DNA of 64,000 nucleotides from JAVJSU01 sp040219275. Its GTDB lineage: Bacteria > Chloroflexota > Anaerolineae > Aggregatilineales > Phototrophicaceae. The notes beneath the pieces are model-generated. The model was not told the DNA's origin. It saw only the letters and a list, made by a program, of their open reading frames with translations, and searched no databases. Numbering within the stretch: the first letter of the stretch is position 1; each line of letters begins with the position of its first letter. A program made the position numbers and the translations under genes. Shown here piece by piece: positions 35,990 to 45,114 of this stretch. The DNA lies in NCBI GenBank assembly GCA_040219275.1, contig JAVJSU010000085.1, forward strand, positions 176,254 through 240,253, written 5' to 3'.

Positions 35990-36454
35990 CTAATCGGCAT
36001 CTTCCATGTGTGCCTGTTCGATGGCTTTCACCTTGTTAAAACGGCGCACATGGCGATCAATCCCGCTGAATTCCGCGCCGACGAACGCCGTGACCAGTTC
36101 TTCTGCGACATTGCTCCCGACGACCCGTGCGCCGACGACCAGCACGTTCATATTATCGTGCTCCACGCCTTGGTGGGCGCTGTAGGTATCGTGGCAAATA
36201 GCGGCATAGATTCCGTCGTATTTGTTGGCGGCGATGCTCACACCAACTCCGCTCCCGCAGGAAAGAATGCCTCGCTCGGCATCGCCCGCAAGGACGGCTT
36301 CTGCGACGGCGATTGCCGCGTCAGGATAATCAGACGAGACTGCGTCGGTGTTCACGCCAAGATCAAGAATGTCGTGACCCTGTTCGCGTAGAAATTTCAC
36401 CAGATGATCTTTTAAGGGATAGCCCGCATGATCGGATGCGAGAGCGATTTTCAT
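35990..36454 (-). CDS. rpiB: Ribose 5-phosphate isomerase B (RpiB/LacAB family)
   Basis: Interconverts ribulose 5-phosphate and ribose 5-phosphate in the non-oxidative pentose phosphate pathway. The 154-residue protein shows the RpiB landmarks: KIALASDHAGYPLK at the start, SSDYPDAA, the phosphate and active-site segment GILSCGSGVGVSIAANKY with catalytic Cys (family C-G-S/T-G-x-G), and HDNMNVLVVGARVVG. Start at ATG 36454 is used; a GTG five codons upstream (36469) cannot be excluded, as neither has a strong ribosome site. The gene stands alone. Confidence 0.95.
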   Translation of the reverse strand: MKIALASDHAGYPLKDHLVKFLREQGHDILDLGVNTDAVSSDYPDAAIAVAEAVLAGDAERGILSCGSGVGVSIAANKYDGIYAAICHDTYSAHQGVEHDNMNVLVVGARVVGSNVAEELVTAFVGAEFSGIDRHVRRFNKVKAIEQAHMEDAD

Positions 36455-36733
36455 AAGATGTACTTTCACTATTTATAGAACCACTAATGCGCTTATCATA
36501 CCAGAGGACAGGGCGTTTCGGCTATCATTTTAACTTTTTTGAGGAGGATGTAAGTTAGGCGTGGCGTGGTAGATCGTTGCCGTTTCGTGATTTCCTTCAA
36601 ACTCCGAACTTCGCACTCTCAATTCTAGTACTACCTCTCTAGGCACGAAATGCATGATTTGTGGTATGCTTACCTTAGTTTAGTCAAAATCAAGATAAAC
36701 ACTTTACCTTAAGAAACTACCGGGGAGAAACTC

Positions 36734-38263
36734 ATGCGATTCTGGGTACGGCTCTTATCAATTATGCTTGTGCTGTTGATGGCGGCAGGCTTCGTCATGG
36801 CACAGGATGACAGTACAGAAGACGAGGCGGCTGATTTACCTGATCTGCCACTCGTCAGTGATTACACCTATATCATTGAGTCCGGCGATAGGCTGGATGA
36901 ATTAGCGGCACGCTTCGATGTCCGGCTGGAATGTTTGCGCGCAGTCAACGAGCTTACCAGTTCTGACTCGGATATTATTCAACCGGGCGACGAATTACTG
37001 ATTGACCTCGATTGCCCCGCTTATGATGGCGACCTTGAAGTGCGCTTCCCGCGGACTTCTGCACCCACAGGCACCACCGCAACGACGGCTTCCTCAGAGT
37101 CTTCGTCTTCGACAGGTACGCAAAGCCCGAATGCCGGCACAACCTATGTGGTTCAGGCACGCGATACGCTCGATACTATCGGGCAGGCGTTGGATGTCTC
37201 TGTCGTGTCGTTGCGTCGCGCCAATGATCTTGAAGGCAACAGTCGCATCTTCCCCGGCGATGTTCTGAGCATCCCCGATGATGCGGTGCGCTATGGTATC
37301 ACCCCGCCGTCGCCTCTGGGTGATGTTGGTGGCGGGCAAGGCGGTGGTGGTGTGGACGGTGAAATCTATGTCGTGCAACCGCGTGATACACTCGATACCA
37401 TCGCGCAAGCCTTCGATATTTCTGTGGTGCAACTGCGCCGTGATAACAACCTTGAAGACAGTTCGGTGATTTTGCCCGGCTTGCAACTGGTTATCGCCGA
37501 AGAAGACAACCGCACGCCCTATGGACAATTCCCGCCCACCATCGCTCCCATTGGCGCGGAAGGTGGCGGTCAGGGTGGCGGTGTGGATGGTGATATTTAT
37601 GTCGTGCAACCGCGTGATACCTTCGATACTATCGCACAGGAATTTGATATTTCTGTCGTGCAATTGCGAAATGACAACGGCTTTATGGATAGTTCGGTGC
37701 TAATGCCCGGTCAGCAATTGATTGTCGCCAGCGAAGAAAACCGCACGCCCTACGGACAGTTCCCACCGCTTGGTGATCCTCTCGGCGCGGAAGGTGGCGG
37801 TCAGGGTGGTGGTGTGGATGGCGACATTTACGTCATCCAACCGCGAGACACGCTCGATACCATCGCGCAGGAATACAACGTCTCAGTGATTCAACTTCAG
37901 CAAATTAACCTGCTGGAAAATTCGGTGATTTTGCCCGGTCAGCAGTTGGTCATCCCGTTTGAAGAAGACCGCGTACCGTATGGACAATTCCCCGCGATTA
38001 TTGATCCGCTTGGGGGTGAAGGTGGCGGACAGGGTGGCGGTGCAGATGGAATCGCCGTGGTCGTACTGCAACCGCGCCAGACGATTGACGGAATCGCGCA
38101 GGAATACAACGTGAGCAATGCCTGCATCATCGAGGGCAACAACATCACCAACACGCGCAACATCCGCCCCGGCACGCAACTCGTCATCCCCAACGGATGC
38201 CCGCCTTATGGTGGCGCATCGCCGAGCGGCACGAGTGAATCCGACGACGACGCGGCGGGTTAA
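36734..38263 (+). CDS. Exported protein with six LysM repeats
   Basis: 509 residues with a signal peptide ending VMAQ (about residue 23). Six LysM modules follow (starts near 47, 138, 213, 296, 378 and 446), each built as Y-V-V-Q-P-R-D-T-L-D-T-I-A-Q...LR..N.L....ILPGQQLVI, joined by Gly-rich linkers of the type GGGQGGGVDGDI. LysM binds the glycan of peptidoglycan or chitin-like polymers. There is no catalytic domain, so this is a wall-binding protein. Modules 3-5 and their linkers are similar at DNA level, a recent tandem expansion. GGGGAG precedes the ATG; a terminator follows. Confidence 0.88.
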   Translation: MRFWVRLLSIMLVLLMAAGFVMAQDDSTEDEAADLPDLPLVSDYTYIIESGDRLDELAARFDVRLECLRAVNELTSSDSDIIQPGDELLIDLDCPAYDGDLEVRFPRTSAPTGTTATTASSESSSSTGTQSPNAGTTYVVQARDTLDTIGQALDVSVVSLRRANDLEGNSRIFPGDVLSIPDDAVRYGITPPSPLGDVGGGQGGGGVDGEIYVVQPRDTLDTIAQAFDISVVQLRRDNNLEDSSVILPGLQLVIAEEDNRTPYGQFPPTIAPIGAEGGGQGGGVDGDIYVVQPRDTFDTIAQEFDISVVQLRNDNGFMDSSVLMPGQQLIVASEENRTPYGQFPPLGDPLGAEGGGQGGGVDGDIYVIQPRDTLDTIAQEYNVSVIQLQQINLLENSVILPGQQLVIPFEEDRVPYGQFPAIIDPLGGEGGGQGGGADGIAVVVLQPRQTIDGIAQEYNVSNACIIEGNNITNTRNIRPGTQLVIPNGCPPYGGASPSGTSESDDDAAG

Positions 38264-38289
38264 AATTTAACGTCACTAATAATAGATTC

Positions 38290-38322
38290 AGTCCCTGTCC
38301 AACGTCGGATGGGGACTTTTTT
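38290..38322 (+). terminator. Rho-independent terminator of the LysM gene
   Basis: AGTCCCTGTCC (38290-38300) and GGATGGGGACT (38307-38317) form a stem with two non-canonical positions and a six-base loop, followed by six Ts. Confidence 0.8.
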
Positions 38323-38442
38323 AATTTAATCAGTTAGGGCATGGTCATTCTGGACGATGGTTTGCCAGAAAGGGCGACCAACAGGGGCGTGTCGTATGGA
38401 ATTTTTGCTTATGAATTGGCGCTATAGTATCACATGATGGGT

Positions 38443-39513
38443 TCACCCATTGCGCGGGTAGGCGCGTTCAAGCGTGTAAATATTCTCCGGCGGACCGATG
38501 ATGATAAGCGTCACACCCGCCGTCAATACATTGTGAATATCCGGCGTGATGATGATTTCTTTGTTGGGCTTCTGGATCGCCAGAATATTAACGTTATGAT
38601 GGGCGCGTAAGCCGGAGGTGGCGACGGTCTTACCCGCGAGGTCGCTATCATCGCGTACATAGAGCTGACCAATATCGACATCCAGACCGCGCTCAAAATG
38701 GAAGATGCTATCCATAAAATCATTCACGGCGGGGCGCAACAACGCCAGCGCAATGCGATGCCCACCAATTTGATATGGACTGACCACCCGATTCGCCCCT
38801 GCACGGCGCAACTTGCTCTCGGATTCGCTCTGACTGACGCGGGCGACGATAAATAATTTGGGGTTAAGTTCGCGGGCGGTCAGCACCGTCATGACATTGT
38901 CGGGGTCTGTATCCAGCGCGGCGACCAATCCCCGCGCCCGTTCAACGCCGGCTTCGTGCAGGGTTTCGTCACGGGTGGCATCACCGATTACGCAGGGAAT
39001 GCCTTGCTCTAAACATAGGGTTTCAATTTCGGGACGCATATCGATGAGCACGAACGGCTCATTACGATTTTGCAGATCGCCGATCACCTGCCGTCCCATA
39101 CGCCCATAACCACAGACGATATAATGATCTTTGATGTCCATAAGGAGACGCTCCATATTGCGTTTACGGATGCTGTGCCATAAGCGTGGACCCAGCGCGA
39201 TGCTCACGGCATTACTGATGGCGCTGGTCGCCGCACCCACACCGAGCATAATCAGAATGGCGGTAAACATGCGTCCGGCGGGCGATAGTGGCGCGACTTC
39301 ACCGAAGCCGACTGTGGTGATGGTGATGATCGTCATGTAGAGGGCATCAACGAAATTCATGCGTTCCAACAGCATATACACCACCGTGCCGAACGCCACC
39401 AGAAGCACCAGACTGAGCAGGGACAGGCGCAACAACCGCATCGGGTCTTCCAGTGCAGTTTGGCTGATGCGCGTTAATCGTTCAAAGAAGGCTTTACGGC
39501 GTTTTTCAAGCAA
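38443..39513 (-). CDS. Potassium channel with RCK (TrkA-N/TrkA-C) domains
   Basis: 356 residues in MthK-like order: helix (about 28-47), pore helix and filter TTVGFG (66-71), second helix (about 82-105), then an RCK/TrkA-N Rossmann domain with GYGRMG (135-140) and a C-terminal TrkA-C domain. It would pass K+ across the membrane, gated by a ligand (Ca2+, nucleotide or similar) at the RCK ring; the ligand is not readable. The assigned TTG start lacks a ribosome site; ATG at residue 25 would be too close to the first helix. Confidence 0.9.
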   Translation of the reverse strand: MLEKRRKAFFERLTRISQTALEDPMRLLRLSLLSLVLLVAFGTVVYMLLERMNFVDALYMTIITITTVGFGEVAPLSPAGRMFTAILIMLGVGAATSAISNAVSIALGPRLWHSIRKRNMERLLMDIKDHYIVCGYGRMGRQVIGDLQNRNEPFVLIDMRPEIETLCLEQGIPCVIGDATRDETLHEAGVERARGLVAALDTDPDNVMTVLTARELNPKLFIVARVSQSESESKLRRAGANRVVSPYQIGGHRIALALLRPAVNDFMDSIFHFERGLDVDIGQLYVRDDSDLAGKTVATSGLRAHHNVNILAIQKPNKEIIITPDIHNVLTAGVTLIIIGPPENIYTLERAYPRNG

Positions 39514-39591
39514 CTGATGACCCGTACTTTACTGACGATTGGCTAAGACAATCCCGTATTTTAGCAAATCGTACACGCGCATACGAAGAAA

Positions 39592-40002
39592 TCAACGGGA
39601 CTCAAGCCGATTGTGCTCGTCATCGTCGTTCAGGTAGGGATCATCATCGTAGTAAACATCATCATTTTTTAGTTTACGTAAATTATTGAGCCGTTGGCGT
39701 TCCCGTTCCATTTCACGTTCTGTTTCACGATCCACAAGGCGCTTATGCCGTTCGCGTCCGCCACCATGATTGCTATAGTAGTCGAAAAAATGAGCGACCA
39801 GCCCCATCCCCCAGAATCCTGTTATCCATAAAGCCCAGGGAGTGCCGTCAATCACCCCATTATTTGTGAAAAGGTAAATTGACCACAGGATGGGATTAAT
39901 CGCCACATAGGCAATAATGTGCTGGATCAATTCGGTACGTTTTGCGAGCTTCTGCTCTACTTGTTTGCGGATTTTTGCTTCAAGTTTCGGGTCGAATGAC
40001 AT
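39592..40002 (-). CDS. 2TM-domain protein
   Basis: 136 residues: an N-terminal amphipathic stretch (FDPKLEAKIRKQVEQKLAKR), two helices (about 27-47 and 55-76) and a long basic/acidic coiled tail (RETEREMERERQRLNN). This is the 2TM domain (PF13239 type). The same arrangement, E-E/K-R-I/K...two helices...YYxHG...R-E-x-EREYxRL, ends the Ser/Thr kinase encoded just upstream, so the two are probably paralogous modules that may pair in the membrane. GAGGA precedes the ATG. The role is not known. Confidence 0.8.
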   Translation of the reverse strand: MSFDPKLEAKIRKQVEQKLAKRTELIQHIIAYVAINPILWSIYLFTNNGVIDGTPWALWITGFWGMGLVAHFFDYYSNHGGGRERHKRLVDRETEREMERERQRLNNLRKLKNDDVYYDDDPYLNDDDEHNRLESR

Positions 40003-40042
40003 ATAACCATCCTCGTATCTTCACTATCTCTCTCATACGTAT

Positions 40043-41653
40043 TTATTTACTCTGCGCCTGTTGCTGATCGTCGTCGCGTAGTTCGGCGATATAGCTATCT
40101 GTGAACTCTCCATCTCCGGTTAGGCGGATGCGTCCGGTGGGTGAGGTTTCTGTATTGGACTCATCTTGAATAAAGAGGTCATCATTTTTTACTTTAAACG
40201 CAGAGGACTCCGCTAAACCCGCATGATCCCCATATAAACGGCTGTATTCGCGCTCATACTCCCGTTGAATCGTCTCGGCACGGCGTTGTGCGCCCGGTCC
40301 ATGCTCATAGTAGTAGCTGATGATCTGTGACAACAAGCCGATTGCCCAGATCAACGGAATCCACTGACCGAATCCCTGTGGTACTAAACCACCGCCGCTG
40401 GTCACCATTGTGATCCAACCCTCTAAATCAAATATAAAAACACCGATAAAGACAAAGGCAACGAAATTGCCAAAGATACTGCCAAAGGCTTCACGACGTT
40501 TTTCGATGCGCTCCTCCACCCTTCGACGCAGACGTTGTTCCGGCGTGAGGTTGGCTTCTTCTAGTGCCTGCTCCGCTTTTTTCGCGTCCTTCATCCCCTT
40601 ACGATAGGTCGATTTTAGGACGCGCCGTTGATGGCGATATTCACGGCGGTTGATCTGTGAGGAGTCCAGCGCGGCACGGATTTCCACCTTGCGTCGTTTA
40701 TATTCTTTCTCACTGATGGGATCAGCATGTGCGGTGTCTTCCCGTTCAGAGGTGCTCATCGGCGACGCGATAAGACTTGTAGCGATGGGCGCGGTCTCCC
40801 TCGTAACCGTTTCCGGCGCTATCTGCTCACCTGCATAGGCGCGTCTGAGGTCATTCATGAGTTCTGTGGGCGTATCGTAGCGATCTTTCGGTTGCTTGGC
40901 GAGTGCTTTGATGAGCACCTGCTCCGCCGCTTCGGGCATCTCAGGATTGATGGCGCGTGGTGGGGGCAAGGGCGTATAGATGTGGTCATGGACGATGCTA
41001 TAGGGTGTGTCACCGCGATATGGCACACTGCCCGTCAGCAATTCGTATAGCATGATGCCGAACGAATAGACATCGGTGCGGGCATCAATATCCGTCCCGC
41101 CTTTTGCCTGCTCCGGCGAAATATATTGTGGCGTACCGAGCATGACATCAGCGCTCATGGTGGATTCACCCGCGCCAGCAATCCGCGCCAGACCAAAATC
41201 GGTCAAATAAGGTGTGCCGTCGGCATCAATAATGATATTGGATGGTTTTAAGTCTCGATGGAGCACACCGCGCTTATGGGCATAAGTGAGGGCATCGGCG
41301 AGATGGGTCATCAGCGTGAGTGTTTCTGAAGGAGACAGCATCCCGTCGCGCAATTTGTCTTTGAGCGTTTGCCCCTCCACAAAGCGCATCACCAGATAGG
41401 GTTGATTTTTATATTCTTCAAAGTCATAGACAGACACGATATTGGGGTGTTCTAAACGGGCGACGATCCGCGCTTCACGCTCAAAACGGGCATGAAAACC
41501 GGGGTCGTTGAGCATGTTCGGGTGCATCACTTTGATCGCCACATGACGATCCAAACGGGCATGATAGGCTTGATAGACGCTTGCCATGCCACCTGCGCCA
41601 ATTTGCGCCACGATCTTATATTGCCCGACTTGCTCGCCGATGTCTAATGACAT
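40043..41653 (-). CDS. Serine/threonine protein kinase with C-terminal 2TM module
   Basis: 536 residues from ATG 41653, selected because GGGAG lies nine bases before it (two upstream in-frame ATGs lack one). Hanks-type kinase domain 12-280: glycine loop IGAGGMASVY (18-27), Lys41, catalytic HRDLKPSN (132-139, Asp134) and DFG (152-154), with a PASTA-free C-terminus. A charged linker (RRKVEIRAALDSSQINRREYR, SHOCT-like) leads into two helices (about 400-450) of the 2TM type and a coiled tail. It phosphorylates proteins on Ser/Thr; targets are unknown. It precedes the separate 2TM protein by 40 bases and probably forms an operon with it. Confidence 0.92.
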   Translation of the reverse strand: MSLDIGEQVGQYKIVAQIGAGGMASVYQAYHARLDRHVAIKVMHPNMLNDPGFHARFEREARIVARLEHPNIVSVYDFEEYKNQPYLVMRFVEGQTLKDKLRDGMLSPSETLTLMTHLADALTYAHKRGVLHRDLKPSNIIIDADGTPYLTDFGLARIAGAGESTMSADVMLGTPQYISPEQAKGGTDIDARTDVYSFGIMLYELLTGSVPYRGDTPYSIVHDHIYTPLPPPRAINPEMPEAAEQVLIKALAKQPKDRYDTPTELMNDLRRAYAGEQIAPETVTRETAPIATSLIASPMSTSEREDTAHADPISEKEYKRRKVEIRAALDSSQINRREYRHQRRVLKSTYRKGMKDAKKAEQALEEANLTPEQRLRRRVEERIEKRREAFGSIFGNFVAFVFIGVFIFDLEGWITMVTSGGGLVPQGFGQWIPLIWAIGLLSQIISYYYEHGPGAQRRAETIQREYEREYSRLYGDHAGLAESSAFKVKNDDLFIQDESNTETSPTGRIRLTGDGEFTDSYIAELRDDDQQQAQSK

Positions 41654-41754
41654 GAGAGGCATCTCCCGATTAGTTGTTCTGTTTTCTCTGATGTTCATTT
41701 TATCACATCAGCCCCGTTAATCTGCATTTTCTGCCTATCCGAATGATGCAAAAA

Positions 41755-41787
41755 TGAGGGCGCATCTGTGTGAATGATGCGTCCTCA
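41755..41787 (-). terminator. Terminator of the 41856 gene
   Basis: TGAGGGCGCATC (41755-41766) and GATGCGTCCTCA (41776-41787) pair with one mismatch; on the minus strand the stem is followed by a run of five Ts. Confidence 0.75.
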
Positions 41788-41855
41788 CTGTCATGAACTG
41801 ACCTGTCTGTTTTGGCATCGGCGCAACCTGCTTACGCCTTACACTTCACATTGCA

Positions 41856-42560
41856 TTAGACTATCGGCGGATTGCCGCGTGTGTCTTCGGCGAGTGCTTC
41901 GTCAATACGACGTTGTAATTCTTCGTTGATGATTGCAGGTGTATAGCCGTTATGATGCCCATTTTCACGATTTTTGCGCTTGGATTTCTCGCCATAGGTG
42001 ACATTTTTGGCTTTCTCAGAGCGATAGTGATGATTGCCTCCGCGCTTCCACATCAGCGCACCGGCGATTATCAAAGCTATGGGGAGCAACAGCCCGCCGA
42101 AAAGTCCGAATCCGCCGCCGAAGATCACAAATTCAAACAGGAAGGCGAACGCGGCGAAAGCGAATAAACCACCACGCACCATCATGCGTCCGGCATCCAG
42201 TTCGCCATGACTACCTGTGCGCCGTCCGAGGAAGGTCAAGCCCATGCCGATGAATACCGGATAAAGCGTCCAGATATACGCCCACGATTCCCAGTGATTG
42301 AAGGCGTTCTGATAGAGCAGAATCATGCCCGTCCCGCTAATCATTAAACCGGGGAAGATCAACCCCGCGTTGCGTTTACTGCCAGTGAGCGCAAAATACA
42401 AAAATGGCAGACCGGGCAACACGACAAACAGGGGCCACAATGCACCCATGATGCTAAAATTAAAGATACTGCTGAGTAAGAAGAATGCGCCGAGTCCGAT
42501 GAGCAACATCGCCGGCAGTTGATTACGTTCAGATTTATCGTGGTCGCTTAATTCACTCAT
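41856..42560 (-). CDS. Hypothetical multipass membrane protein
   Basis: 234 residues with six hydrophobic segments (about residues 15-160, for example LPAMLLIGLGAFFLLSSIFN and FGLFGGLLLPIALIIAGAL), then a soluble basic tail with an amphipathic helix (INEELQRRIDEALAEDTRG). Glycine/phenylalanine-rich loops are typical of PspC/LiaF-type envelope-stress proteins, but I cannot assign the family. The start at 42560 is set by GAGGGAG eight bases upstream. It precedes the kinase gene, with a terminator between, so it is not clearly co-transcribed with it. Confidence 0.75.
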   Translation of the reverse strand: MSELSDHDKSERNQLPAMLLIGLGAFFLLSSIFNFSIMGALWPLFVVLPGLPFLYFALTGSKRNAGLIFPGLMISGTGMILLYQNAFNHWESWAYIWTLYPVFIGMGLTFLGRRTGSHGELDAGRMMVRGGLFAFAAFAFLFEFVIFGGGFGLFGGLLLPIALIIAGALMWKRGGNHHYRSEKAKNVTYGEKSKRKNRENGHHNGYTPAIINEELQRRIDEALAEDTRGNPPIV

Positions 42561-43093
42561 GATGTTCACTCCCTCATTAAAAGTTTTGCTGTGCGATTTA
42601 GGCAATCCCAAAAAAATTTACCCCTCGTTTAGAGGGTTGTGATGGGATTGCTCTAGCTTTTCCAATATAAGCATTCGTCATTCGACAATCTAAAATTCTG
42701 GAAAAGCCATATTCTTCTTTACGCAAAACATCCTACTGAAGTTGTAAACAGCTTTTTCAAAGACGGACATAACCGAAATCTGATCGCAATTCATGCTTAT
42801 AGTTGGCGATACCTGACGGGGAATTACCTGCATTTCCATTAAGAAGATTTGCCTTTAGAGGTCAACTCTTAATGGATGTGGATTTTCTCATTTTTCGGAT
42901 GGTGCTGATGGGAGGCCGTCAATCTTTCCCTGATGTAAAATTTTTCATGTAGGATTGAGCAATACCTTTACCCTAAAATCGTAAATAATAGTGCTAAAAT
43001 GCGTAAAGGTTATGTAAAGGCTATGTTTATCTCTGGCACATTTTGTTAAAGTATAGTCGTTCGTAGCTGTATACAAGTCATAAGGTCTATCAT
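42561..43093. other. Intergenic region with a possible gene remnant
   Basis: 533 bases. Apart from the open stretch at 42657-42842 it holds no convincing gene. An inverted repeat CTTTTCCA / TGGAAAAG brackets the first part of that open stretch. Confidence 0.5.
42657..42842 (+). pseudogene. Possible decayed coding fragment
   Basis: A 61-codon open stretch with no ATG, GTG or TTG start, ending in TAA. The translation reads like protein (NSFFKDGHNRNLIAIHAYSW-R and LTGNYLHFH at the end) with mixed composition. It may be the C-terminal remnant of a lost gene; chance openness is also possible. Confidence 0.25.
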
Positions 43094-43348
43094 ATGCGTT
43101 TTGAAGATCAACTATTGCAATCTTACAGCGCCACACAACCAAAATATGCCACCCGCATTTGTACCTGCCCGAACTGCGACAAGCAAAGCGTCTTTACCTT
43201 CAGCGGTGAACAACATTGGCACCCAAGAATCGCCGCCGCAAAAGGACTTCCCACAAAAGTTTCCCTCTGGAAATGCTCCAACTGCCATAAAAACATTACT
43301 GAAGATAAACTCCCAATCGAAAAATCTACGACACGCGTACGGGTTTAA
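43094..43348 (+). CDS. Small zinc-ribbon-like protein
   Basis: 84 residues with two cysteine pairs, C-x-C-P-N-C (about 24-29) and CSNC (60-63), separated by a basic loop; four cysteines at this spacing usually bind one zinc. I do not recognise a family. An overlapping frame starting at 43101 loses the second pair and is rejected. AAGG lies eight bases before the ATG. It precedes, on the same strand, an ABC-2-like membrane protein, but a promoter sits between them. A nucleic-acid or protein contact role is plausible but not shown. Confidence 0.65.
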   Translation: MRFEDQLLQSYSATQPKYATRICTCPNCDKQSVFTFSGEQHWHPRIAAAKGLPTKVSLWKCSNCHKNITEDKLPIEKSTTRVRV

Positions 43349-43375
43349 TGACACATTAAGCACGCTCAAAACTGC

Positions 43376-43424
43376 TTTAAATTAATTTAAACTGTTTGAT
43401 GTGTTTAAATTCTTCCCTTATAAT
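43376..43424 (+). promoter_or_regulatory. Palindrome and promoter before the ABC-2-like gene
   Basis: A perfect 16-base palindrome TTTAAATTAATTTAAA (43376-43391) is followed by TTGATG (43396-43401), a 17-base spacer and TATAAT (43419-43424). The palindrome lies just upstream of the -35, where an activator or nucleoid protein could bind. Confidence 0.55.
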
Positions 43425-43461
43425 AAATGGATAACGCATTAGATAAGGGTCAGTTCCGCGC

Positions 43462-44289
43462 ATGGCGATCACAACGCATAACCGCGACACATTGTTTTCC
43501 AAACCGACGATTCTCGACGATAATTTGCCGTCATGGGCACGGCGCTCAAATCCGATTATCAGGCGACAGTTGGGGGTCTTTTGGCGGGTGTTCACACCGG
43601 AGCTTGATACAATCGCCCGGTTGTTGACGATTCAGGTGGCGGTAATCCTATCGACCATTTATTTTCCGGCATTACTCACGCCGATTTTGATGCTCACGCT
43701 GGCATCGTTTATGTTGTTGCCTGTCGCTTTTTATATGTATGCACAATTGATAATCAACGTCATCAATGATTCCGTCACGGTGATTACCAAAGAATTCAGC
43801 AACGATACGCTGACTCTGCTCCGCGTCACGCCGATTTCATTACGGGAGATCGTCCTCAGCAAAGTGGCGGCGAGCTTCTGGCGACGGATGGAACCGCTCG
43901 ACAATGTGCTCTCGATGGCGCTTTACCTCGGTACACCGTTGCTGGTGCTGGTGCAAATTCTCAGCTTCCCGCCGGACGAATATCCGGTTACCTCGCAATT
44001 GATGATCGTGGCGACGTTGATCGTTTCTATCGTCCGCCTGCCGTTAGAGATGTTCATGGTGGCGATGCTCGGCACGGTCATTGGCACAGCCACACGCGTC
44101 CGCACTCCGGCGATTATCGCTACGGGTGTGATTGTCTTCTTCTACTTTTTGCTGATTAACCTGCCGCGTCTGCTGGAATTGAGCCTGCCACTGCAAATCC
44201 TCGTGGACATCATCCTGCCGATTGCCGTCCCGCTTGTGTTGATCTGGTTGAGCCTGAGAGGGACGTTGTATCTGCTCCAACGGGAGTGA
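43462..44289 (+). CDS. ABC-2-like membrane permease without linked ATPase
   Basis: 275 residues. A soluble N-terminus of 50 residues (RRQLGVFWRVFTPELDTIAR) precedes six hydrophobic segments. The loop VITKEFSNDTLTLLRVTPISLREIVLSK resembles the coupling region of ABC-2 export permeases, in which a short helix contacts the ATPase. No ATPase gene is near. The stop lies six bases before the next start, so the next protein is probably co-translated. Substrate unknown. Confidence 0.65.
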   Translation: MAITTHNRDTLFSKPTILDDNLPSWARRSNPIIRRQLGVFWRVFTPELDTIARLLTIQVAVILSTIYFPALLTPILMLTLASFMLLPVAFYMYAQLIINVINDSVTVITKEFSNDTLTLLRVTPISLREIVLSKVAASFWRRMEPLDNVLSMALYLGTPLLVLVQILSFPPDEYPVTSQLMIVATLIVSIVRLPLEMFMVAMLGTVIGTATRVRTPAIIATGVIVFFYFLLINLPRLLELSLPLQILVDIILPIAVPLVLIWLSLRGTLYLLQRE

Positions 44290-44295
44290 TTCGGG

Positions 44296-45096
44296 ATGAC
44301 GCACGTTCTTATTCTGAATGCCAATGAAGACATCGGGACTAGAATCTTATTCAGCGTCATTCTTGGGAGACAAGGATTTCAGGTTACAGTTGAAGCATTC
44401 GACCCTGAACGCTATATAGACATCGTCGCACAGCACCAACCCGATTGTGTATTAGTGCTTGGAACGTTGAGTCAACCCGAATACATCGCGCTGTTGAAGA
44501 ATTACGCCGTAATGCTTTTCTCTTATGGATTTACCACTCAATTACAAACATTCATAGAGAATCTGAACACCCACAAAGATTTACGGTCATTCACGACCCT
44601 GGACTATCCTGTGAATCATACTAGGTTAGCAGAAATTGTTCAGGAGTGGTTAGACCTCGAAAAACGCCCTTTATCTATAATCAGCGTCAATAAACCCCAT
44701 GTGCTTATTTTGTATACTGAAGGCACGTATCATGGCACACAGATACATCTTAAAAATCTGCTTGAATACAAAAATATCAGTGTTACAACGGAGCTCCTGA
44801 TACCGGAGACATGTGCTGACCTTATTGAACTTCAGCAACCGGCTGTTGTGCTTGCCATTATCCGTGAAGAGTTGCCAGCAGATGCTATTATGAGTATCTT
44901 GCACCGCTCTCCGGTTATACTTTGTATCCAATGGCAGACAGCCGAGAAGGTCTCTGCATTAGACGATTTAAACGGGCAACTTGCGCTTCGCACTGACCTC
45001 AAATCGTTGGCTCACTATGAATTGACATTTTATCCTCTGCAATATCAAATTGTTAATCACGTTTTAGATGTTATAGAGGGTTCATCGGGCGTGTAG
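44296..45096 (+). CDS. Hypothetical protein with two receiver-like domains
   Basis: 266 residues formed by two similar alpha/beta halves. Half 1 begins THVLILNANEDIGTRILFSV, half 2 (about residue 134) begins PHVLILYTEGTYHGTQIHLK, both like the first strand and loop of response-regulator receivers. The phospho-acceptor acidic triad is not evident: position 1 has NANED or TEGTY, and the expected Asp on strand 3 appears as PDCVLVLG in half 1 and PAVVLAII in half 2. So these are pseudo-receivers or only a Rossmann-like look-alike. It is coupled to the ABC-2-like gene (CGGGAG lies in that gene's end). Confidence 0.6.
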   Translation: MTHVLILNANEDIGTRILFSVILGRQGFQVTVEAFDPERYIDIVAQHQPDCVLVLGTLSQPEYIALLKNYAVMLFSYGFTTQLQTFIENLNTHKDLRSFTTLDYPVNHTRLAEIVQEWLDLEKRPLSIISVNKPHVLILYTEGTYHGTQIHLKNLLEYKNISVTTELLIPETCADLIELQQPAVVLAIIREELPADAIMSILHRSPVILCIQWQTAEKVSALDDLNGQLALRTDLKSLAHYELTFYPLQYQIVNHVLDVIEGSSGV

Positions 45097-45114
45097 TTTC
45101 ATGGTTGTACTAGA

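Noticed and set aside
37320..38050. Direct repeats of about 250 bp resembling an array
   Set aside because: They are the LysM modules of one gene, in frame throughout.
43101..43385. 94-codon frame overlapping the zinc-ribbon gene
   Set aside because: It loses the second cysteine pair and has no ribosome site.
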